A stretch of 17,271 nucleotides of DNA from CAZLAK01 sp964557545 (GCA_964557545.1 CAZLAK010000033.1:1-17271); one strand, 5' to 3'. Counted from the first letter of the stretch, positions 1-7,925 are shown. Numbers and translations are program-made. Notes: generated by a model from the sequence alone, not told the origin.

Positions 1-1101
1 GGCTACATCTACTGCCGGGCCGAGTACCCGCTGGCCATCCGGCGCCTGAATCTGGCCATTGCCCAGGCCGAGGAAGTGGGCCTTTTGGGCGACAACATCC
101 TGGGTTCCGGCTTCAGCTTCCGCATTAAAATCAAGGCCGGCGCCGGCGCCTTTGTGTGCGGCGAGGAGACCGCGCTCTTGAACTCCATCGAGGGCAAGCG
201 CGGCATGCCTCGGGTGCGCCCGCCCTTCCCTGCCCACAAGGGGCTGTGGGATAAGCCCACGGTGCTCAACAACGTGGAAACCTACGCCAACGTGCCCTTC
301 ATCATAAGAAAGGGCGGCGACTGGTACGCGGCCATGGGCACTGAGAAGAGCAAGGGCAGCAAGGTCTTCTGCCTCACCGGCAAGGTGAACTGCACGGGTC
401 TTTTGGAAGTGCCCATGGGTATTACTTTGCGCGAGGTTATTTTCGATATCGGCGGCGGCATTCAGGGCGGCAAGAAGTTTAAGGCCGTGCAGAGCGGCGG
501 TCCGTCCGGCGGCTGCCTGCCGGAAGAAAAGCTCGATTTGCCTGTAGATTACGAGTCACTGACGGCGGCCGGCGCCATCATGGGTTCAGGCGGTCTGGTG
601 ACCATGGACGAGACCACCTGCATGGTGGACGTGGCCAGGTTCTTCTTGAACTTCACCCAGGCCGAGTCTTGCGGCAAGTGCACGCCATGCCGCGAGGGCA
701 CCAAGCGCATGCTGGAAATTCTGGGCCGCATCTGCAACGGCGAGGGCAAGATGGAGGACATCGACACGCTGGAGCGCCTGGCCAGGGTCATCAAGAATAC
801 TGCCCTGTGCGGCTTGGGCCAGACCTGCCCCAACCCCATCCTGACCACGCTGCGCTACTTCCGCCACGAGTACGAAGCGCATATCAGGGACAAGCGCTGT
901 CCGGCGGGGGTATGTGCGGCTCTGTTGGTGTACGTCATTGACGCGGCCAAGTGCACGGGCTGCGGCGCCTGCGCCAGGGCCTGCCCGGCGGGGGCCATCA
1001 GCGGTGAAGTGAAGAAACCGCACGTCATTGACACGTCCAAGTGCATCAAGTGCGGTGCCTGCGTCCAAAGGTGCAAGTTCGATGCTATAAGTAAGGCGTA
1101 A
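1..1101 (+). CDS. NuoF/HydB-like NAD(P)-binding flavoprotein subunit of formate dehydrogenase (5' partial)
   Basis: The frame is open from base 1, so the N-terminus lies outside the window; 366 residues are visible, while full-length relatives have about 600. The visible part begins inside the 51-kDa FMN/NADH-binding fold (GAGAFVCGEETALLNSIEG, then the SLBB-like region). The NuoF Fe-S motif SCGKCTPCREG follows (C224, C227, C230 of the visible part, with C270 as fourth ligand). The C-terminus adds two ferredoxin-type 4Fe-4S clusters (C318/321/324/328 and C348/351/354/358), as in HydB of NAD-linked hydrogenases. Family knowledge: this subunit passes electrons between a pyridine nucleotide and Fe-S clusters. 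Its stop is 17 bp before fdhA, so the two are probably cotranscribed and it is the NAD(P) module of the formate dehydrogenase. It could instead be shared with a hydrogenase. A NuoE-like partner would be expected just upstream. Confidence 0.93.
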   Translation, partial: GYIYCRAEYPLAIRRLNLAIAQAEEVGLLGDNILGSGFSFRIKIKAGAGAFVCGEETALLNSIEGKRGMPRVRPPFPAHKGLWDKPTVLNNVETYANVPFIIRKGGDWYAAMGTEKSKGSKVFCLTGKVNCTGLLEVPMGITLREVIFDIGGGIQGGKKFKAVQSGGPSGGCLPEEKLDLPVDYESLTAAGAIMGSGGLVTMDETTCMVDVARFFLNFTQAESCGKCTPCREGTKRMLEILGRICNGEGKMEDIDTLERLARVIKNTALCGLGQTCPNPILTTLRYFRHEYEAHIRDKRCPAGVCAALLVYVIDAAKCTGCGACARACPAGAISGEVKKPHVIDTSKCIKCGACVQRCKFDAISKA

Positions 1102-1118
1102 AGGAGGGACGAGAGGGA

Positions 1119-3812
1119 ATGGCTAACGTCACATTGACTATAGACGGCATTAAAGTTACTGTGCCCAAGGGAACAACCGTGCTGGAGGCAGCGCAGCAGG
1201 CAGGGATCTTCATCCCCACCTTCTGCCACGACCCAGAGCTCAGCAGGCCGGGCGCCTGCCGCATCTGTGTGGTGGAAATCCCCGGAGCCCGCAACTTGCC
1301 GGCCTCCTGCGTTACCGAAGCTGCCGAGGGTATGGTCGTCTACACCGCTTCTCCTGCGGTCATTGAAGCGCGCAAGACCAACTTGGAGCTGCTCTTGGCC
1401 AACCACCCGCAGGACTGCCTTACCTGCCACAAGAACGGCGACTGCCGGCTGCAGGACTACGCCTACTACTACGGCGTGCGCGGCGGCGCTTTTGAAGGCG
1501 AAAAGCACAACTACCCCATTGAAGACGACAACCCCTTCATCGTTCGGGATATGAACAAGTGCATCCTGTGCGGCAAGTGCGTGCGGGTGTGCGAGGAGAT
1601 CCAGGGCAACAACGTCATCGATTTTGCCTACCGCGGCTTTAGGGCCAAGGTCACGCCGGCGGCTGACGCCAAGCTCAGCGAGACGGAAATTTCTAACTGT
1701 GTTTTCTGCGGCAACTGCGTGGCCGTCTGCCCGGTGGGTGCGCTCACCGAAAAAGCCATGCTGGGCAAGGGCCGCCGCTGGGAAATGCAGAAAGTCACCA
1801 CTGTCTGCCCGTACTGCGGCGTGGGCTGCGCCATTGACTTAAATGTCAAGGACGGCAAAGTGGTAGGCGTCACCTCCACCCAGGGTGACGTCAACGGCCG
1901 CTTTCTGTGCGTCAAGGGCCGCTTCGGCTACGGCTTTATCCACCACCCCGACCGGCTTAAGACCCCGCTCATCAAAAAAGACGGCCAGTTTGTTGAGGCC
2001 ACCTGGGAGGAAGCGCTTTCTCTGGTGGCAGAAAAGCTGGGTGCAGTGAAGGGCAAGTACGGGGCCGACGCCGTGGGCATTTTAGCTTCGGCCCGCATCA
2101 CCAATGAGGAAAACTACCTCTTAAATAAATTTGCCCGCGCCGTGATCGGCACTAACAACATCGATCACTGCGCCCGCCTCTGACACGCCCCCACTGTCGC
2201 CGGTCTGGCGGCAGCATTCGGGAGCGGAGCTATGACCAACAGCATCCGTGAAATTTCCGGGGCGGACTTCATCCTGGCTACCGGCACCAACACCACTGAG
2301 GGCCACCCGGTCATCGGCATTGAAGTCAAAAAGGCGCTGCGCAACGGCGCCACGCTGGCGGTAATCGACCCGCGCAAGACCGAAATTGCCGAGCTTGCCC
2401 ACTACCACCTGCAGATTAAGCCGGGTACGGATATAGCCCTTCTAAACGGCCTGGCCAACGTCATAATTGCCGAAGACCTGTACGACAAGGAGTTTGTGGC
2501 TACCCGCACGGAAGGCTTTGAAGAATTAAAGGCAGCTGTGGCCAAGTACACTCCGGAGTACGTCGAGGGCATTACCGGCGTGCCGGCCGGTTTAATCCGC
2601 GAGGTGGCCAGGGGCTACGCCAAGGCCAAGAACGCTTCCATCCTCTACACCATGGGCCTCACCCAGCACATATGCGGCACGCACAACGTCTTTGCCGCGG
2701 CCAACCTGACCATGCTATGCGGGCAGATCGGCAAGGAGTCCAGCGGGGTAAACCCCTTGCGCGGCCAGAACAACGTGCAGGGTGCCTGCGACATGGGCGC
2801 GCTGCCGGCCTTCTTCACCGCCTACCAGCCGGTTTCGGTGGAAGCCAACCGGGCTAAGTTTGCCGAGGCCTGGGGCGTGAAGGAACTGCCGGCCAGCCCG
2901 GGACTTACCGTGGCCGAGATGATCAGTGCTGCGGAGGAAGGCAAGATCCGGGCCATGTACATTGTAGGCGAAAACCCGGTGCTGTCCGATCCGGACGCCA
3001 ACCACGTGGTGCACGCCTTAGAGAACCTGGAGTTCTTGGTGGTGCAGGACATCTTCCTCACCGAGACGGCCCAACTGGCCGACGTGGTGCTGCCGGCAGC
3101 TTCCTTTGCCGAAAAGGACGGCACCTTCTCCAACACCGAGCGCCGCGTGCAGAGGGTGAGGAAAGCCGTGGAGCCGCCCGGACAGGCCAAGGCCGACTGG
3201 GAGATCGTCTGCATGCTGGCCAAGGCCATGGGCTACGAGATGTCTTACGCTTCGGCGAAGGAGATCATGGAAGAGATCAACCGGCTCACGCCCTCTTACG
3301 CCGGCATCACTTACGAGCGGCTGGAGAAGGGCAGCTTGCAGTGGCCGTGCCCGTCGGTTGACCACCCCGGCACGCCTTACCTGCACGCCGGCAAGTTCGT
3401 CCGCGGTCTGGGCAAGTTCCACGCCGTGGAGCACGTGCCGCCGGCAGAGCTGCCCGACGAGGAGTACCCGCTGGTGCTGACCACCGGCCGCCGCCGCTAC
3501 CATTACCACACCGGCACCATGACTCACCGCACGGGCGCTCTGGAGGTCTTCTACCCCGCCGAGCACCTGGAGATCAACCCGGCCGACGCCGAAAAACTGG
3601 GGATTGCCGAAGGCGACCGGGTGCGGGTGAGTTCGCGGCGCGGCTCAGTTGAGCTGGCTGCCCACCTGACGGACCGGGTAGCGCCGGGCCTGGTGTTTAC
3701 CTCCTTCCAGTACCCGGATGTGCCCATTAACAAGCTGACCATCGCCGCATTAGACCCCATTGCCAAGATACCGGAGTACAAGGTCTGCGCGGTGAAGGTG
3801 GAAAAGGTCTAG
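1119..3812 (+). CDS. fdhA: Selenocysteine-containing formate dehydrogenase catalytic subunit, read through TGA at 2181-2183
   Basis: Oxidises formate or reduces CO2 at a W/Mo-bis-pyranopterin centre in the cytoplasm (no signal peptide). Translation from ATG 1119 (AAGGAGGG at 1101-1108) reaches TGA as codon 355 and continues in the same frame to 3812, giving 897 residues, close to the roughly 900 of the Moorella enzyme. Order: 2Fe-2S domain (C36, C47, C50, C64); NuoG-type His-Cys cluster (H96, C100, C103, C109); two 4Fe-4S clusters (C148/151/154/158 and C194/197/200/204); the molybdopterin-oxidoreductase cluster (C230, C233, C237, C264) followed by K266; then the active site CARL-Sec-HAPTVAGL with Sec355 and H356. 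A C-terminal molybdopterin-dinucleotide-binding domain follows (TTGRRRYHYHTGTMT onwards). Gene callers will usually split it into 1119-2183 and 2232-3812, which is wrong. Tungsten rather than molybdenum is inferred only from the nearby tupA. Confidence 0.96.
2181..2214 (+). promoter_or_regulatory. Selenocysteine codon plus bacterial SECIS hairpin
   Basis: TGA at 2181-2183 is followed by an 8-bp stem, CTGTCGCC at 2194-2201 pairing with GGCGGCAG at 2207-2214 (one G-U pair), closed by the loop GGTCT at 2202-2206. The TGA-to-loop distance is 18 nt, the same as I recall for E. coli fdhF, whose loop is also GGUCU. SelB would bind this mRNA loop to deliver Sec-tRNA. The flanking protein sequence is unbroken FdhA, which supports recoding over a nonsense mutation. 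Confidence 0.93.
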
Positions 3813-3834
3813 CTCTTAGGTGAGAAATAATTTT

Positions 3835-3850
3835 GCGGGTTAACCCGCTT
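3835..3850 (+). terminator. Possible terminator hairpin after fdhA (perfect 14-bp palindrome)
   Basis: GCGGGTTAACCCGC at 3835-3848 is a perfect palindrome 22 bp after the fdhA stop. It can fold as a 5-bp GC stem with a TTAA loop. The following TTCTTCCC is only a weak T-tract, so it may be an inefficient terminator or a protein-binding site instead. Confidence 0.5.
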
Positions 3851-3886
3851 CTTCCCAAATGAGCGGCCCAGCCGTAAAACGGGAGC

Positions 3887-3921
3887 AAAAAAAGCTGCCC
3901 GCGCGGCGGGGCCGTTTTTTT
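3887..3921 (+). terminator. Rho-independent terminator of the formate dehydrogenase unit
   Basis: A CCCGC (3898-3902) / GCGGG (3906-3910) stem with a 3-nt loop is flanked by seven A (3887-3893) and seven T (3915-3921). The A and T runs can extend the stem, with mismatches in between. The A-run on one side and T-run on the other would also let it work on the minus strand. It separates fdhA from the toxin-antitoxin promoter. Confidence 0.75.
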
Positions 3922-3949
3922 AGTGTGTCTTGGTCTTGTCAGCAAGCTG

Positions 3950-3978
3950 TTGCGTTGATTGCTTTTCAAGATTATAAT
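3950..3978 (+). promoter_or_regulatory. Sigma-A-type promoter for the toxin-antitoxin pair
   Basis: A perfect -10 TATAAT lies at 3973-3978, with a weak -35 TTGCGT at 3950-3955 and a 17-bp spacer. It sits after the fdhA terminator and about 36 bp before the antitoxin start, so the expected transcript begins near 3985. Autorepression by the antitoxin-toxin complex would be typical, but I see no clear operator palindrome here. Confidence 0.6.
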
Positions 3979-4014
3979 GATTTTGTAAATCGAATTACTT
4001 GGAGGATGTATGCG

Positions 4015-4269
4015 GTGCAGGCAATTGTAAAGGTATCCAGTAAGCGGCAAATAACTTTGCCCGCCGTAATATACAAAAAACTCGGCATTCAGCCGGGACA
4101 AAAACTATTGCTGGAGGTCCATGGGGACAAAATTGTTCTCTCGCCGAAAATCACGAGTTACACGGAACTGCTGGCCGGTTCATTGGTGGATATTTACGGC
4201 CGGACTTCAGAAGAGGCTGACGCTTATGTCAGGAAGGAACGGAAAGCATGGGAAAAGACATGCTCTTGA
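4015..4269 (+). CDS. AbrB/MazE-type antitoxin of a PIN-toxin pair
   Basis: An 84-residue protein starting with a swapped-hairpin AbrB/SpoVT domain (VKVSSKRQITLPAVIYKKLGI, about residues 5-24, then PGQKLLLEVHGDKIVL). Its charged C-terminal tail (EEADAYVRKERKAWEK) probably wraps the toxin. I chose GTG 4015 because GGAGG at 4001-4005 is 9 bp upstream. The in-frame ATG at 4006 touches that site, and an open frame back to 3859 crosses the terminator and promoter. It overlaps the toxin gene by 22 bp, the usual arrangement for translationally coupled pairs. It should neutralise the toxin and repress the operon. Confidence 0.85.
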   Translation: MQAIVKVSSKRQITLPAVIYKKLGIQPGQKLLLEVHGDKIVLSPKITSYTELLAGSLVDIYGRTSEEADAYVRKERKAWEKTCS

Positions 4270-4700
4270 AAGAAATTGCCCGCAACAAACGACTGCTGCT
4301 CGATACCAGTATCATAATTTATTTTTTACAGGGCATAAGCCCTTATAACACAGTTTTAAATCCTTTGTTCCGTCTTTTTGAAGAAAGAAGGCTTCAGGCC
4401 GTCATTTCGGTTATTACAGAAGCCGAACTCCTGGTCGGGCCTCTCAAAAAAAATGACCAGGAGGCTTTAGCCAAAGTAAAGCTATTGTTAAATGAGTTTC
4501 CGGGTCTGGAGGTAATCCCCGTATCGCGCCAGATTGGTGAAATGGCTGCTTCTATAAGAGCTGAAACCGGTTTACCCCTGCCCGATGCGCTCATCATTGC
4601 CACGGCTAAGTCAGCGGGGTGTGATGTAATTCTCGGCAACGACCGGCTGTGGTCAAAAATTGATGTGCTGCCGGTAATGCTGCTGGACAATTATGTATGA
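4248..4700 (+). CDS. PIN-domain ribonuclease toxin (VapC family)
   Basis: A 150-residue PIN domain. The four acidic metal-binding positions are visible: D19 in LLLDTSIIIYFL, E60 in ITEAELLVG, D113 in LPDALIIATA, and D132 in GNDRLW. Family knowledge: VapC toxins are Mg2+-dependent endoribonucleases that cut tRNA or rRNA and are held in check by the cognate antitoxin. The active site looks intact, so the toxin is probably functional. Base composition is clearly more AT-rich than the flanking genes (AAA, ATT and TTA codons are common), consistent with acquisition by transfer. A later start at ATG 4260 is possible. Confidence 0.9.
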   Translation: MGKDMLLKEIARNKRLLLDTSIIIYFLQGISPYNTVLNPLFRLFEERRLQAVISVITEAELLVGPLKKNDQEALAKVKLLLNEFPGLEVIPVSRQIGEMAASIRAETGLPLPDALIIATAKSAGCDVILGNDRLWSKIDVLPVMLLDNYV

Positions 4701-5415
4701 AAAGTGCAATAACGAAAAAACTGTTCCGCTTTTTGATGAGAAAGCCCTAAAATACGATGAATGGTACCGCACCCCGGCCGGGCGCTTTGCCGACCGTGTG
4801 GAAAAAGAGGCCGTGCTGGCCCTTTTAGAACCGCATCCGGGGATGAGTGTGCTCGATGTGGGCTGCGGCACGGGCAATTACTCTTTGGAGCTGGCCGGGC
4901 GGGGGCTGGTGGTGACGGGGCTGGACGCATCCCCCGAGATGATCAAGGCCGCCCGCGCCAAGGCCGAAGAGCGGGGGCTGGACGTGGAGTTTGTCCTGGG
5001 GGACGCTTTGCAGCTACCCTTTGGGGACGGCAGCTTTGACGCTGTTATATGCGTGTGCGCCTTGGAGTTTTTGCCCGACCCGAAAGCTGCCCTCTTGGAA
5101 GCTTATAGAGTCTTAAAGCCGGGAGGGCGCCTGGTGGCCGGGGTGATCGGCAGGGACAGCAGCTGGGGGCGATTTTACCGGGAAAAGGCCGGCCGCGACC
5201 CGGGCAGCGTCTTCGGCAAGGCGCGCTTTTTTACCCTGGAGGAACTCCGGCAGATCATGCCCGGCAAAAACTTAAAAACCCGGGCGGTGCTGTTTGTCCC
5301 TCCGGACTTCGACTGGCGGCAGGAAGGTTTAGCCGGAGAAATCGAGGAAGAGGCCAGGCGCGCCGGGAGAGAAGACGGGGGGTTTATCTGTGCGGTGTCC
5401 GAGAAGGTAATTTGA
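4693..5415 (+). CDS. Class I SAM-dependent methyltransferase
   Basis: A 240-residue Rossmann-fold methyltransferase of the Methyltransf_11/UbiE-like type. Motif I is VLDVGCGTGNY (residues 54-63). The acidic residue that binds the SAM ribose is D78 in TGLDASPEM. GDALQLPFGDGSFDAV (103-118) and LLEAYRVLKPGGRLV (134-148) are the later SAM-fold motifs. The substrate cannot be read from the sequence. The start overlaps the toxin stop by 8 bp and has no good ribosome binding site, so translation may be coupled to the toxin gene. Composition returns to GC-rich here, so this gene probably predates the toxin-antitoxin insertion. A start slightly downstream is possible. Confidence 0.85.
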   Translation: MYEKCNNEKTVPLFDEKALKYDEWYRTPAGRFADRVEKEAVLALLEPHPGMSVLDVGCGTGNYSLELAGRGLVVTGLDASPEMIKAARAKAEERGLDVEFVLGDALQLPFGDGSFDAVICVCALEFLPDPKAALLEAYRVLKPGGRLVAGVIGRDSSWGRFYREKAGRDPGSVFGKARFFTLEELRQIMPGKNLKTRAVLFVPPDFDWRQEGLAGEIEEEARRAGREDGGFICAVSEKVI

Positions 5416-5442
5416 AGCAGTTAAGTGGCGAAGAGTGCTGTT

Positions 5443-6462
5443 ATGGGTTTTTTAGCAGATTTTTTTAAAAAAAAGCTGAGTTTTGCCGCTCCGGCAGATC
5501 GCCTGCCCCTTTTGCTGCTGGCGGGCGCGGCGGCCTTTATTTTTATTATGCACGCCATCCTGGTTTGCGGGGCAGGGGGGGCGGCGAGCGGCGCTTCTGA
5601 TGCCGGTGAGCTCCCGGGAAGCCCCGGAGCGGCCGGCGCGCCGGCCTGGCAGGAAAAAAGCTCTTTTGCCGGCAGTGGCCAGGCGGTGGCCGTGCTCCTC
5701 TTCCACGCTGTAGAAGACGGCGATAAGACTGACTTCCAAAACGGCAACGTCATTACAATAGAAGAACTGGAAAACACCTTCTTTTTGCTCAAAAATTGCG
5801 GCTACTGCCCAATATCTTTGGAGGAGTTCCACTCTTTTTTAGAAGGTAAAGAGGAAGTGCCGCCCAAGGCCGTGCTGCTAACCTTTGACGACGGCTATGC
5901 CGACGTGTACGAAAAGGTGCTGCCGCTTACCCAAAAGTACAGTTTTCCGGCGGTTGTATTTGCCGTCTCCAAGTGGTTTGACCCCTACCCGCGCCCCGAG
6001 GAGAGCCGGCGGCATTTGAGCTGTGAGGAGGCGAAAGAGCTCCTGGCTTCCGGCCTTTGGCAGGTGGGAGGCCACGGCTACGAGGGACACCGCCTGGTGG
6101 CAGGGGCCGGCGGCCGCACGGGGCCGTTTTACACTACCAGGGCCTGGCTAGCCTCCGAAGGGCGTGTGGAGACCGGCGCTGAATACCGCGCCAGGGTGTG
6201 GAGCGATCTGGTTTTGGAGCGCGCTGCTCTGGCCCGGGCAGGGGTACAGGAGGCGCGCGACTTTGCCTTTCCTTACGGCGCCTTCAACGGGGAGTTGGTG
6301 CGGATGCTCAACGAAGCCGGCTACACTTACCTCTACACCAATAAACCCGGCCTAAACCGGGCCGGGCAAGATAAATCGCACATCTACCGCTTAACAGCCT
6401 CCCCGCGCTCTTACGAAACCCTGGCAGAACTGGCCTGGCTCTTTGCCAGCGGCGGAAGGTAA
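5443..6462 (+). CDS. Membrane-anchored polysaccharide deacetylase (NodB/CE4 family)
   Basis: About 339 residues from ATG 5443; an in-frame GTG at 5425 would add 6 residues, and neither start has a strong ribosome binding site. One N-terminal hydrophobic segment (about residues 20-42) is followed by an Ala/Gly/Pro-rich linker, placing the catalytic domain outside the membrane. NodB motifs are visible: VLLFHAV (H88), TFDDGYADVYEK (147-158, catalytic and metal-binding Asp), GGHGYEGH (H211 and H216, the metal-binding His pair), and FAFPYGAFN near residue 278. Family knowledge: metal-dependent removal of N-acetyl groups from cell-wall or exopolysaccharide glucosamine. The layout resembles the IcaB/PgaB subgroup more than plain peptidoglycan deacetylases, but the substrate is not certain. 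It is not functionally related to the cofactor genes that follow. Confidence 0.88.
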   Translation: MGFLADFFKKKLSFAAPADRLPLLLLAGAAAFIFIMHAILVCGAGGAASGASDAGELPGSPGAAGAPAWQEKSSFAGSGQAVAVLLFHAVEDGDKTDFQNGNVITIEELENTFFLLKNCGYCPISLEEFHSFLEGKEEVPPKAVLLTFDDGYADVYEKVLPLTQKYSFPAVVFAVSKWFDPYPRPEESRRHLSCEEAKELLASGLWQVGGHGYEGHRLVAGAGGRTGPFYTTRAWLASEGRVETGAEYRARVWSDLVLERAALARAGVQEARDFAFPYGAFNGELVRMLNEAGYTYLYTNKPGLNRAGQDKSHIYRLTASPRSYETLAELAWLFASGGR

Positions 6463-6478
6463 TTAAGGAGGTGGCGCT

Positions 6479-6850
6479 GTGCACCGTAAAGGAGAGACGG
6501 GGGCCCAAAGCGTGCCCGGTTTGGTAGTTGAGCACAAGATCTGGCTTAAAAAAGGGGGCGCCGTATTTGGCGACGGCCTTTTCAACCTCCTGTCCAATAT
6601 AGAAGGCACGGGTTCTATTGCCCAGGCCGCCAGGATGATGAATATGTCCTACCGCGCGGCGTGGGGGAAGATCAGGATGGCCGAAGAGCGTTTCGGCATA
6701 CAGCTGGTCGTCACCCAGGTGGGAGGGGAGGCCGGAGGAGGCGCAAGGCTGACCCCTGAGGCCAAAAATTTTTTAAAAAAATTTCGCCTGCTCAAGGAGG
6801 AAATTGAGGATATTTTGTCGAATAAGTTTTACGAGATTTTTGGGGACTGA
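6479..6850 (+). CDS. Single-domain ModE-type winged-helix regulator
   Basis: A 123-residue protein from GTG 6479, set by AAGGAGG at 6465-6471 with a 7-bp spacer. The helix-turn-helix GSIAQAARMMNMSYRAAW (residues 45-62) and the wing GGEAGGGARLTPEA (82-95) match the N-terminal DNA-binding domain of ModE. E. coli ModE is about 262 residues and binds molybdate with two C-terminal Mop domains; these are absent here, and the protein ends after the dimerisation-type helix (FRLLKEEIEDILSNKF). It therefore cannot sense oxyanion by the known route unless a partner supplies the Mop domain. A ModE-like operator lies just downstream, in front of moaA, so it probably regulates the cofactor cluster. Confidence 0.88.
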   Translation: MHRKGETGAQSVPGLVVEHKIWLKKGGAVFGDGLFNLLSNIEGTGSIAQAARMMNMSYRAAWGKIRMAEERFGIQLVVTQVGGEAGGGARLTPEAKNFLKKFRLLKEEIEDILSNKFYEIFGD

Positions 6851-6858
6851 CAGTCCCC
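6842..6858 (+). other. Hairpin spanning the stop codon of the ModE-like gene
   Basis: GGGGACT (6842-6848) pairs perfectly with AGTCCCC (6852-6858) across a 3-nt loop, and neighbouring T and A runs could lengthen the stem. The bases after the stem are TTAAAAAA, not a T-tract, so it is not a classical terminator. It may slow transcription or protect the 3' end of the regulator mRNA. Confidence 0.5.
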
Positions 6859-6871
6859 TTAAAAAAGCGGC

Positions 6872-6895
6872 CGTTATATATAAAAAAACATATCG
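6872..6895. promoter_or_regulatory. Candidate ModE operator upstream of moaA
   Basis: A 24-bp site with arms CGTTATAT (6872-6879) and ACATATCG (6888-6895) around an A-rich centre. From memory, the E. coli modA operator has arms CGTTATAT and ACATAACG with the same 24-bp length, so 15 of the 16 arm positions agree. It lies 22 bp after the ModE-like gene and 52 bp before the moaA start. It touches a weak -35-like TCGACT (6893-6898), with TATTAT at 6918-6923 as a possible -10 at a long 19-bp spacing, so binding there could control moaA transcription. Confidence 0.7.
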
Positions 6896-6947
6896 ACTCA
6901 ATTTTCTTAAAATTAATTATTATTTTTAGTTGAAGGCGGTGAAACCC

Positions 6948-7925
6948 GTGCGCGACCAATTCAAGCGGGAGATAAACTACCTGCGGGTTTCTGTAACCGA
7001 CCGCTGCAACTTGCGCTGTGTTTACTGCATGCCGCCTGAAGGGGTAAAGCCCGCCCCGCACGGCGAAGTCCTGACCTTTGAAGAGATCGAGACGTTGGTG
7101 CGGGCGGCGGCCTCAATTGGCGTAAAAAAGGTGCGCCTCACCGGCGGCGAGCCCTTAGTGCGCCGGGGGCTGGAAGGCCTGGTGGGCCGGCTGGCCGGCA
7201 TTCCCGGCATAGACGATATAGCTCTCACCACCAACGGCATTATGCTGGCGGAAAAGGCCAGAGCGCTAAAAGAGGCGGGGCTTAAGAGGGTGAATATAAG
7301 CCTGGACTCTCTCTTACCCGGCCGCTACCGCGAGATTACCCGCGGCGGGGACTTGGCGCAAGCTTTAGCCGGTGTGCAGGCGGCTTTAGAGGTAGGCTTG
7401 CACCCAGTGAAAATCAACACCGTGGTCATCCGCGGCTTTAACGAGGACGAGGTGGTGGGAATAGCCCGCTTAACCCTAAATGAGCCGCTGCACGTCCGCT
7501 TTATTGAGCTCATGCCTATTGGTTCGCCGGGGGACTGGACAGCCGGTCGCTTTGTGGCGGCGGCGGATATCATAAGTGTTATAAGCGCCGAACTGGGCAG
7601 ACTGGCGCCGGTCAAGGAGCCACCGGGCGGCGGCCCGGCCAAGTACTACCGCCTGCCGGGGGCAATAGGCACCGTGGGCTTCATCACTTCCATGAGCGAG
7701 CATTTCTGCCAAGAGTGCAACCGCCTGCGCTTGACTTCCACCGGCGGTCTTCGGCCCTGCCTTTACGACGGGCGGGAGTTTGACCTGCGCGCGCCGCTTC
7801 GCCGCGGGGCTGGCGTTGAGGAGATAGCCGGCATCATAGCGGATGCCGTGGCGGCCAAACCGGACCGCCACCACCTGCTGGACGGCTGGCGGGACAAGAG
7901 AATGATGTCCCAGTTGGGCGGCTAG
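6948..7925 (+). CDS. moaA: GTP 3',8-cyclase MoaA (radical SAM)
   Basis: Catalyses the first step of molybdopterin synthesis, converting GTP to 3',8-cyclo-GTP. 325 residues from GTG 6948, preceded by AAGGCGG at 6933-6939; this gives the usual MoaA opening (RDQFKREINYLRVSVTDRCN). An in-frame TTG at 6930 has no ribosome binding site. The radical-SAM cluster is C20-x3-C24-x2-C27 (CNLRCVYC). The second, GTP-binding cluster is C254, C257 and C271 (CQECNRLRL ... RPC). The protein ends in the conserved Gly-Gly tail needed for MoaA activity. All expected parts are present and the length is normal. MoaC, MoaD and MoaE are not in this window and must be elsewhere. Confidence 0.96.
   Translation: MRDQFKREINYLRVSVTDRCNLRCVYCMPPEGVKPAPHGEVLTFEEIETLVRAAASIGVKKVRLTGGEPLVRRGLEGLVGRLAGIPGIDDIALTTNGIMLAEKARALKEAGLKRVNISLDSLLPGRYREITRGGDLAQALAGVQAALEVGLHPVKINTVVIRGFNEDEVVGIARLTLNEPLHVRFIELMPIGSPGDWTAGRFVAAADIISVISAELGRLAPVKEPPGGGPAKYYRLPGAIGTVGFITSMSEHFCQECNRLRLTSTGGLRPCLYDGREFDLRAPLRRGAGVEEIAGIIADAVAAKPDRHHLLDGWRDKRMMSQLGG

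Noticed and set aside
2121..2408. Minus-strand frame overlapping the fdhA TGA, and the idea that fdhA is a broken pseudogene
   Set aside because: The + strand protein is unbroken FdhA on both sides of the TGA and a SECIS hairpin follows, so this is recoding and not a nonsense mutation. The minus-strand frame is a shadow.
3859..4014. A 52-residue N-terminal extension of the antitoxin
   Set aside because: It would run through a terminator hairpin and the TATAAT promoter, and the AbrB domain begins right after GTG 4015 with its ribosome binding site.
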